A stretch of 8,692 nt of DNA from Candidatus Uhrbacteria bacterium (GTDB taxonomy: Bacteria; Patescibacteriota; Patescibacteriia; 2-12-FULL-60-25), in contig SICT01000042.1 of assembly GCA_009691315.1 (NCBI GenBank), positions 1 through 8,692 of the forward strand, in the 5' to 3' direction. How positions within the stretch are numbered: the first letter of the stretch is position 1; every line of letters starts with the position of its first letter. Positions 1-5,191 of this stretch are shown here, piece after piece. The notes beneath the pieces are model-generated. The model searched no databases. It worked only from the letters and a program-made list of their open reading frames with translations, and was not told where the DNA came from. A program made the translations under genes and the position numbers.

Positions 1-63
1 CGTTCCATATTCCAAAAGCCCTGTCAATGGTGGATAAATATTCATTTGATACTACTGGATACC

Positions 64-106
64 AAAATATAAAAATGCCGCCACCTGATGAAGCCAGGGG
101 GCGGCA
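64..106 (-). terminator. Intrinsic terminator after the 305-aa gene
   Basis: Read on the minus strand, a 7-bp GC-rich stem (TGCCGCC with GGCGGCA, plus-strand 100-106 and 76-82), one mismatch, then 4 more pairs (CCTG/CAGG) enclose a 7-nt loop. The stem runs straight into TTTTTATATTTT. It lies 58 bp past the stop codon at 164. The other strand lacks a T-run after the stem, so it should act only on minus-strand transcripts. Confidence 0.85.
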
Positions 107-163
107 GAAAAACAAGATTGAGATACAGGCGGCCTAGAAGCGCAGGCTTGGCGTCCTTGGCCC

Positions 164-1081
164 TCACTCCGAAAGAAACGCCGTTGCCGAACCAGCATAA
201 GCATCCGGAAAAGCAATACCGTCAGCATTGAGTGCCAGGAGGCCGTGAGGGGCTCCGCGGATTTCCCATCGCGGGGCACAACAGAAATCACCATCGCTCG
301 TCGGAGCAGACTCATCGCCCGCACAGATGACAGAAAGGTCACCCTGATTATTCAACCGTTCCGGATGAGTCAGGATAAGGATGCCCGTTGCAAAAGCACC
401 AAGACCAAACTCATTGGCGTTGAACACCATACGAGCCCGTCGGACGCTCTTGCCGCGGTGAAGGAATCCGAACTGAATCGGAACGATCAGAACTTCATGA
501 TCTTTCTGTTGGTTAACCAGCTGTTGAAACATGATGACCGTTCGTTCCGACTGTCGTAAGAACTCTGCTCCGAGCGTGCGCGCCTCGAAGTTTATGCATT
601 CTTGCTTGGATGCACGCATTCTGGACTCGATCATCTTGAAGGCTATCTCGACCGCCTCGCCGTAGGTCGACGCGATTCTCTCCCAACGCGGGATGACTCC
701 GTAGCCTTCGGCCAATATCGGAAGCGGACGCTCCGCCAACGTCTCGTCCGCATTTCCGATGTCGGGGAAAAACTCACGAAGGATGCTCATCTGCTCCGCA
801 ACCCCCTTCACCCTGAAACCGCTCGGATATTCCCTGAGGTAGACACTTGCGGGATCGATTTCCTCGTCGGAGTACAGGTCGGACAATGAGCACTCCGTGA
901 TCCTCGCGAGGAGAGGCGGTCTGATCTTGGCCCGAAACTCATCACGACTGCTGAGCAACTTATCCATGCCATCCTTGCTCAGATTCGCATCCCTGAGCGC
1001 CCGTTCAGCCGTTTCTTTGACGACTCGCAGATACCGCTTCTTCTGACCAGATGTGATGGATTGGTTTTCCGGTTTTGTCAT
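164..1081 (-). CDS. Hypothetical protein, 305 aa, apparently a CPR-type orphan family
   Basis: Function not recognised. The start is supported by AGAGG six bases before the ATG, and the gene ends in TGA. There is no signal peptide or membrane segment, so it is probably cytoplasmic. Residues 1-60 are charged and helical. The middle contains a VKGVAEQ segment (91-97) and an IPRWERIASTYGEAVE segment (130-145). The C-terminal half has a basic patch HRGKSVRRAR (208-217), a NEFGLGAF stretch (223-230), LTHPERL (237-243) and CAGDE (253-257), and a cysteine pair at 267-268. These motifs recall an uncharacterised family I associate with parcubacterial genomes, but I cannot confirm that by search. It sits downstream of the 160-aa gene in the same direction, separated from it by a terminator and followed by its own, so it looks monocistronic; no clear promoter was found. 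Sampled lines run about 53-60% GC, higher than the genes from 1813 onward. Confidence 0.85.
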   Translation of the reverse strand: MTKPENQSITSGQKKRYLRVVKETAERALRDANLSKDGMDKLLSSRDEFRAKIRPPLLARITECSLSDLYSDEEIDPASVYLREYPSGFRVKGVAEQMSILREFFPDIGNADETLAERPLPILAEGYGVIPRWERIASTYGEAVEIAFKMIESRMRASKQECINFEARTLGAEFLRQSERTVIMFQQLVNQQKDHEVLIVPIQFGFLHRGKSVRRARMVFNANEFGLGAFATGILILTHPERLNNQGDLSVICAGDESAPTSDGDFCCAPRWEIRGAPHGLLALNADGIAFPDAYAGSATAFLSE

Positions 1082-1155
1082 ATTGAACCTCTTTCTTTTC
1101 TTCAGGTTGATGGGTATCTCAACTACAGATCGAGAGTCTTCTCTAGAAACATTGT

Positions 1156-1199
1156 AAAAAAGCGACCCTGTGTCACCCCGACGAATCGAGGTGAACAGG
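1156..1199 (-). terminator. Intrinsic terminator after the 160-aa gene
   Basis: On the minus strand, CCTGT plus TCACCTCGA pairs with TCGGGGTGA plus ACAGG around a TTCG tetraloop. This gives 14 pairs with one bulged C and one G-U wobble. GTCGC and then six T (plus-strand A-run 1156-1161) follow. The five bases between stem and T-run are slightly long for a canonical terminator, but the stem is very stable. It begins 18 bp past the stop at 1218 and separates the two minus-strand genes. Confidence 0.8.
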
Positions 1200-1217
1200 A
1201 CCCTAAGTGTTCAAGTG

Positions 1218-1700
1218 CTACTTGCTGACAAACAGGACGAAGTGCCTAGGAGGAAATTTGTCGTTGATCAACCATCGGCTGTCGAAGGCGCATAGACCGT
1301 TATTGACGAACCCCACCACATACTGACCATCTTCGGACAGCGTGGATGAGCCAAGAGCGATGTAGCCATCGAACTCAGGATGAGCCTTCAGGAACTCATA
1401 TGCCTCCTCGTGCGTCACCGTGAGGTAGCCGTTCGGAGCGACAGTATTATGCTGTGCGAGGCCCCAGGCAATCTGCTCCTCACGGTTCCAATCACGACCG
1501 ATGTGATTAAGGAAGAATGTCTGCTTGCCCGGCATCCTGTCTATGCCGACGCGCGAAGCATGGAGCTCCCACTTATGTTGACCATCGAAGAGATCTGAGA
1601 CCCTGTTTTTGCCGAGCTCCTTCTTCAGGTCGGCGAGCGACGGGAACGGGGCGTAGGTCAGGTGAACGCGGTAGTGACCGATTGGGAGTTGCTTGATCAT
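1218..1700 (-). CDS. Hypothetical protein, 160 aa, divergent from the TrmB gene
   Basis: Function not recognised. A good ribosome site (GGAG, eight bases before the ATG) fixes the start, and the stop is TAG. It is a small soluble protein with no signal peptide or transmembrane segment. A long basic/aromatic N-terminal part comes first, then REEQIAWGLAQ (73-83) and a THEEAYEFLKAHPEF helix (96-110). A hydrophobic strand pattern follows (YIALGSS 113-119, YVVGFV 127-132) and the end is hydrophobic (HFVLFVSK, 153-160). The middle-to-end arrangement resembles small orphan proteins common in parcubacterial genomes, which is recollection rather than a search result. Transcription probably starts near 1772 from a promoter overlapping that of the divergent regulator, giving a leader of about 72 nt. 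Its GC content is similar to the 305-aa gene and higher than the regulator's. Confidence 0.85.
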   Translation of the reverse strand: MIKQLPIGHYRVHLTYAPFPSLADLKKELGKNRVSDLFDGQHKWELHASRVGIDRMPGKQTFFLNHIGRDWNREEQIAWGLAQHNTVAPNGYLTVTHEEAYEFLKAHPEFDGYIALGSSTLSEDGQYVVGFVNNGLCAFDSRWLINDKFPPRHFVLFVSK

Positions 1701-1760
1701 TGTCTTATCTCCACTTTTGTTGAGTTTTCAAGGTACGTTCGTCTTTTTGTCGAAGATATT

Positions 1761-1776
1761 TGACTATCCTGACTAT
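1761..1776. repeat. Direct repeat TGACTAT x2 in the divergent spacer
   Basis: TGACTAT occurs at 1761-1767 and 1770-1776, offset by 9 bp (about one helical turn). It lies just downstream of the predicted start of the minus-strand gene. It could be part of a regulator site; seven bases is short enough for chance. Confidence 0.3.
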
Positions 1777-1804
1777 TGAATATACTATATAAATTGATTA
1801 TTAT
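1776..1804 (+). promoter_or_regulatory. Candidate promoter for the TrmB gene
   Basis: Plus strand: TTGAAT (1776-1781, 4 of 6) and TATTAT (1799-1804, 5 of 6) with a 17-nt spacer. Transcription would start at about 1811, next to the ATG at 1813, so the mRNA would be leaderless or nearly so. That fits the lack of any Shine-Dalgarno sequence. An alternative is TTGACT (1760-1765) with TATACT (1781-1786), but its spacer is only 15 nt. Confidence 0.45.
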
Positions 1805-1807
1805 CAA
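1779..1807 (-). promoter_or_regulatory. Sigma70-type promoter for the 160-aa gene
   Basis: Minus strand: -35 TTGATA (1807-1802, 5 of 6 consensus), a 17-nt spacer, -10 TATATT (1784-1779, 5 of 6). The predicted start is near 1772, leaving a leader of about 72 nt before the ATG at 1700. Confidence 0.6.
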
Positions 1808-1808
1808 T
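1793..1808. promoter_or_regulatory. Inverted repeat, candidate TrmB operator
   Basis: ATTGAT-TATT-ATCAAT is a perfect inverted repeat with 6-bp arms and a 4-bp centre. It overlaps the -35 of the 160-aa gene and the candidate -10 of the regulator gene, so an occupant would block both. Assigning TrmB as the binder is inference from position; AT-rich dyads are also frequent by chance in such sequence. Confidence 0.4.
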
Positions 1809-1812
1809 ACAT

Positions 1813-2586
1813 ATGTCGACAGATATTCGACGACAAAAGATCGTAAGGATACTTCATGAGCTCGCCTTAGATGCACGGGAGATAGAAGTTTTCTTTTCAT
1901 TACTGGATTTGGGCAAAGCCAAGGCCACGATACTTGCAAAACAGGTGAAACATATTCCACGTACCTCTATTTATGACATCCTTCAGTCACTTCAGACACA
2001 CGGTTTGATTAGCCAATTTATTGAAAAGGATGAAACCTACTATCAAGTAGAAAATATCGAGCATGTGGTTGATATGATTGAGGCACAAAAGCAAAAATTG
2101 ACAGAGAAGCAAGATCTTATTCGTTCCGCTAGTGATTTATTTCATCAAGTTAAAGCTGGAACGGCGTATCAACCAGCTATTAGATTTTTTGAAGGGAAGA
2201 ATGGGATATTGGCTATCCATCGAGAGCTCCAAAATGCCCGCAAAGAAACACGAACGATTGTAAACATCGCATCGGTCCATAAAGTTTTTTCCTCCATGTT
2301 ACATGAGGATAATTTGAAAGATTTTCAAACATATAAAATTCTGAAAAAGGATCTCATGATAAAGACATTGGAAGCCGAACGATATTTGAAGGTTTCCCCT
2401 GTTGGTGAATTTCATCAGACGAAGTGGTTACCTGAAGAGGTCGCTTTTCAAACAGACACTCTGATTTGGGAAGGGCATGTAGCAATTATTGATTACACGG
2501 GACATCTATCCGGAATCGTGATTGACAACCCTGCGATCGCTGAAACATTTGTTGCTTGGTTTGAAATGATGTGGAGAACTGCATAG
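1813..2586 (+). CDS. TrmB-family transcriptional regulator
   Basis: A 257-aa DNA-binding regulator. Residues 11-70 form a winged helix-turn-helix of the TrmB type, with the recognition helix around 50-63 (RTSIYDILQSLQTHGL). A charged helical linker that may form a dimerising coiled coil follows (about 82-112). The rest (121-257) is the alpha/beta effector part typical of short TrmB relatives: RFFEGKNGI at 124-132, and near the end GIVIDNPAIAETF (234-246) before a WFEMMW helix. Archaeal TrmB proteins sense sugars through a longer C-terminal domain; this one is too short for the full version, so its ligand cannot be told. The ATG at 1813 has no Shine-Dalgarno, consistent with a leaderless message. 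The gene is divergent from the 160-aa gene and probably controls itself and that gene. A sampled line is about 33% GC, clearly lower than the two genes to its left. Confidence 0.9.
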   Translation: MSTDIRRQKIVRILHELALDAREIEVFFSLLDLGKAKATILAKQVKHIPRTSIYDILQSLQTHGLISQFIEKDETYYQVENIEHVVDMIEAQKQKLTEKQDLIRSASDLFHQVKAGTAYQPAIRFFEGKNGILAIHRELQNARKETRTIVNIASVHKVFSSMLHEDNLKDFQTYKILKKDLMIKTLEAERYLKVSPVGEFHQTKWLPEEVAFQTDTLIWEGHVAIIDYTGHLSGIVIDNPAIAETFVAWFEMMWRTA

Positions 2587-2611
2587 CTAGATCTCCTGCT
2601 AGGGTCTATGC

Positions 2612-2641
2612 AAAAAACACTAGATTTTCCTAGTGCTTTTT
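2612..2641 (-). terminator. Terminator shared by tRNA-Ala and the TrmB gene
   Basis: A 12-bp stem with a 6-nt loop separates two convergent genes. As minus-strand RNA the arms are AAAAAGCACUAG and CUAGUGUUUUUU, fully paired with one G-U wobble and ending in six U. This serves the tRNA. As plus-strand RNA the same position is an A-C mismatch and the tail is five U, so it should also stop the regulator transcript (stop codon at 2584-2586), perhaps less well. Confidence 0.85.
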
Positions 2642-2643
2642 GG

Positions 2644-2717
2644 TGGTGGACCCACAGGGAGTCGAACCCTGATCTTATCCATGCCATGGATACATACTAC
2701 CGCTGTACTATGGGCCC
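2644..2717 (-). tRNA. tRNA-Ala(GGC) with encoded CCA
   Basis: A complete cloverleaf of 71 nt plus an encoded CCA. The acceptor stem has 7 pairs including G3-U70, the classic alanine identity element, and the discriminator base is A73. The D arm has 4 pairs and a GG in its loop. The anticodon stem is UAUCC/GGAUA with loop AUGGCAU, giving anticodon GGC (plus-strand 2683-2685). Loop positions 32 and 38 are A and U, the pair known to be conserved in bacterial tRNA-Ala(GGC). The variable loop has only 4 nt, and the T stem is CAGGG/CCCUG with loop UUCGACU. A second CCA (2641-2643) directly follows the first in the genome. The gene lies 55 bp downstream of the TPR membrane protein gene, in the same direction. 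Confidence 0.97.
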
Positions 2718-2747
2718 GGATCTGCTGACGAGCAAAAACGTGCCAGG

Positions 2748-2776
2748 ATTGTGTCAGAAGTTCTGACTCGCGTCAA
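2748..2776 (-). promoter_or_regulatory. Candidate tRNA-Ala promoter with palindromic spacer
   Basis: Minus strand: -35 TTGACG (2776-2771, 5 of 6), a 17-nt spacer, -10 CACAAT (2753-2748, 4 of 6). The start would be near 2741, leaving about 24 nt of 5' leader for RNase P to remove. The -35 contains the TGA stop of the upstream gene. The spacer holds a 15-bp perfect palindrome, GTCAGAA-C-TTCTGAC on the minus strand (2753-2767). Confidence 0.4.
2753..2767. repeat. 15-bp palindrome after the TPR membrane protein gene
   Basis: Two 7-base arms (GTCAGAA and TTCTGAC) flank a single central base. It lies 5 bp past the stop codon of the membrane protein gene and within the candidate tRNA promoter spacer. 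It may be an operator-like site. As RNA it forms a 5-bp hairpin with no T-run directly after it, so it is a poor terminator. Confidence 0.6.
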
Positions 2777-5154
2777 CGTGTCGCAGGTTTTGATTTGCGC
2801 TTTACATTGATTTGATTCTTCGTGCCCTCCGGAAGAGGTTCTGGGAGAGCGGGTTTGGTCACAATCTTACTTTGACGCTGTGTGATGAGGGCCTGCAAAC
2901 GTTCCTGAATCACTGCATTGTCTGGAAATTGTGTAGCAAGAGTTTGCACGTGCTGAATCGCAGTATCAATCGCTCCGGCTTCTTCATACAGAAACGCCAG
3001 ATACCAACGCGCATTGGCATTGTTCGGGTCTACTTTTACAATCTGCTGAAGCAAATCAAGTGCCCGCGGCTTTTCTCCTTGACGCGCATACAATAATGCC
3101 AGTTCAAAAGCGACCCCTTCGTCCTTGTTATTTAATTGTAGGACTCGTTCCAGCTCAGCGATCGCCTCTTTCAGCTTTCCTTCCCTCTCATCAACCACTC
3201 CCAAATAATAATGCGCTGGCAAATAATCAGATTTGAGCCCAATAGCATGAACAAATGCCTCGCGGGCCAAAAACAAATTTTCGCTAATATATTTCTGTGT
3301 AGCCGCTCGCATTTTCTGATCTGAAGTATTAACCAAACCTCGATAGACGTCTGCTCTCATCAGATAAACCTTGCCCTTCTCCGTAAAAATAGTTGGATTC
3401 GTGGGTTCCAACATTTCCGCCTGCTGATAAAAAGTAATCGCAAACTGATCTGCGCCACGCATCGTTGGAACGAGAACCTGATAGAGGTTTCCTCGCTGAA
3501 TCCAATTCTCTACATTGGCCGGATGTTTACGCGTAAGTTCTGCCGCCAGATCAAGCGACTGAGTGATTTCTCGCTGAATCTCGGCCTGCGTATTCGTCGC
3601 TGACCCTTGCATTAAGTTCGTCGCTTGTACTAAATGCGCTTGAGACAAATTACGCAAAATAAGTTCGTTCCAAGGATTTAATTTTCGCGCCTGACCAAGC
3701 TCATTGATGGCGACTTCAATCAAGGGTTTAGATTGGTACTGGCGGATGGCATGAACCAATAAAATATCTGCGATAAAACGTTGACCTATGAGCCAGATGA
3801 TGATGAAACCAAACAAAATTTTTATGCAAAGAATCCCGCTTGCCACTCCTCGCTTCCATCCGGAACGATGAAAATCCCATTTCCAACTGTGGTGTGTGGC
3901 GAGAGATCCAAATAAACCGAGTAAAATCCAAAACAAAAACTGTTGAGAGATGGAATCGTGATACACGATCATGATGAGAACGGTGGTCAGCAAACCAAAA
4001 AATATCGCGCTCTTCATGGCTCGCTCTTCCGTAGATTTTTCACGTACCGCATGTACGCCACTCTTGATGAGCACCGCCAGCAAAAAAGCGACCCACAACC
4101 ACATGCCGATCAATCCAACCGTCGGCAATAAAGTCAGCCAAGAAGAAAATCCTCGATCAAAACGGTTATTCCAAAAAAGCGAGGCATTAACCGCAGATTG
4201 ATGATATTTTGCGTAATCAAACACCCACGTGCCAGGTCCAGAACCAAATAAGGGATGATTCTGTAAAGTCCCTCGAGCAATCTCAAAACTCGCTGAAACA
4301 GATGGGGAAATTTCTGGAGCCAGCGACAGATGAAATGGCGCAGGCACAAAAATAAAACCAAGGGACAGCACCATGAGAGCAAGCGGAACGATAAAGAGCT
4401 GAAGGGAGAGACGACCATGGTGATGATAGAGGGAAAAAATCACGAGAAACACCGCGGCGGAAAAAATGACAACCCAAGAAGAACGAAGGTTAACCAAAAT
4501 CAATAAAATAAGCGAGATGATGAATGAACTCCACAAAATGGCTTGAAAAGGCTTACTGAATCGAACCTTGGAAGAGAACAGAACACTGGCCATCAAGAGT
4601 GGCACGATGAGATACATGGCAAGTCCATAGACATTGCCGACAGAAGTTGTCACGTCGGCTCGCAGGATCTGCACCAACCCAAATAACCCTGCCACACTCG
4701 AAACCGCGAGTACGGTCATGAGAATACGTTGCACTTGCTCGAGAGAACGTAAATAATGCCCAGCCATCACATACCAAAAGGCACAAGCCGCAAGAGTCAT
4801 CCAGGCCCAAGACATCTGCCCAGACATGCCAATAAGCGATAAAAATCGATCTTGCGAAACAAGTGAGATGATCAGAAAACCAAACAACAGAAAACCCACG
4901 GCCACATGCAACCAGTTATAAAAAAAGATCACTTTACGTTCACACAAAATTTTTCCGCACCAAGCAATTCCCGCAACAGCAGTGAGGATAACAAGCAGGG
5001 TTTGTTTTGGAAGCTCTAAAGAATCAAGAAGAGAGGGAACAAAAACCAGAGGAACGAGGATGATGACAAGAAAAAAGCAACCCATGATGACTCGATCGAA
5101 AAAACGGATCCAGAATGCTTCACGAAATCTAAAACGCGAAAAAAGGTTCAACAT
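2773..5154 (-). CDS. O-antigen ligase-like membrane protein with C-terminal TPR repeats
   Basis: A 793-aa integral membrane protein. Residues 22-455 contain about a dozen hydrophobic helices (for example 22-40, 84-99, 172-193, 206-222, 251-271, 338-363, 438-455). A long loop at about 272-337 carries the Wzy_C/O-antigen-ligase signature region: EIARGTLQNHPLFGSGPGTW (291-310), then FWNNRFDRGFSSW (327-339) leading into GLIG (347-350). This superfamily includes Wzy polymerases, WaaL ligases and PglL-type protein O-oligosaccharyltransferases, which move glycans from lipid carriers. Residues about 485-760 are helical TPR-like repeats, clearest at 644-740 (Tyr/Gly/Ala pattern such as AHYYLGVVDEREGKLKEAI), probably binding a protein partner. 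The end is a basic tail. The ligase-plus-TPR layout recalls a family seen in CPR genomes. The start follows an AGGA eight bases upstream. It lies 37 bp after the giant surface protein gene, suggesting a shared operon, but has its own strong -10. Which glycan or partner it handles cannot be read from sequence. Confidence 0.85.
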   Translation of the reverse strand: MLNLFSRFRFREAFWIRFFDRVIMGCFFLVIILVPLVFVPSLLDSLELPKQTLLVILTAVAGIAWCGKILCERKVIFFYNWLHVAVGFLLFGFLIISLVSQDRFLSLIGMSGQMSWAWMTLAACAFWYVMAGHYLRSLEQVQRILMTVLAVSSVAGLFGLVQILRADVTTSVGNVYGLAMYLIVPLLMASVLFSSKVRFSKPFQAILWSSFIISLILLILVNLRSSWVVIFSAAVFLVIFSLYHHHGRLSLQLFIVPLALMVLSLGFIFVPAPFHLSLAPEISPSVSASFEIARGTLQNHPLFGSGPGTWVFDYAKYHQSAVNASLFWNNRFDRGFSSWLTLLPTVGLIGMWLWVAFLLAVLIKSGVHAVREKSTEERAMKSAIFFGLLTTVLIMIVYHDSISQQFLFWILLGLFGSLATHHSWKWDFHRSGWKRGVASGILCIKILFGFIIIWLIGQRFIADILLVHAIRQYQSKPLIEVAINELGQARKLNPWNELILRNLSQAHLVQATNLMQGSATNTQAEIQREITQSLDLAAELTRKHPANVENWIQRGNLYQVLVPTMRGADQFAITFYQQAEMLEPTNPTIFTEKGKVYLMRADVYRGLVNTSDQKMRAATQKYISENLFLAREAFVHAIGLKSDYLPAHYYLGVVDEREGKLKEAIAELERVLQLNNKDEGVAFELALLYARQGEKPRALDLLQQIVKVDPNNANARWYLAFLYEEAGAIDTAIQHVQTLATQFPDNAVIQERLQALITQRQSKIVTKPALPEPLPEGTKNQINVKRKSKPATR

Positions 5155-5166
5155 AAAGACAATCCT

Positions 5167-5175
5167 ATTATATCA
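5167..5175 (-). promoter_or_regulatory. Extended -10 promoter element before the TPR membrane protein gene
   Basis: Minus-strand TGATATAAT is a perfect extended -10 (TGN plus TATAAT) in the 37-bp gap between the two large genes. A weak -35, TTGTAA, sits 19 nt upstream inside the end of the previous gene. Transcription would begin about 6 nt before the ATG at 5154, past the AGGA at 5162-5165, giving a nearly leaderless message; read-through from the upstream gene would keep the AGGA. Confidence 0.55.
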
Positions 5176-5191
5176 CACCCCCTGAATGCTC

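Noticed and set aside
245..889. Plus-strand ORFs of 104 and 95 aa opposite the 305-aa gene
   Set aside because: The minus-strand gene has the ribosome site, terminator and plausible protein composition; these are shadows of it.
1106..1123. GTTGA/TCAAC inverted repeat upstream of the 305-aa gene
   Set aside because: Five-base arms around an 8-base loop are too weak to call, and no promoter elements surround it.
1697..1960. Minus-strand 87-aa ORF overlapping the 160-aa gene start by 4 bp (ATGA-like coupling)
   Set aside because: It is antisense to the start of the well-supported TrmB gene, runs across the promoter region and resembles no protein; the 160-aa gene has its own ribosome site.
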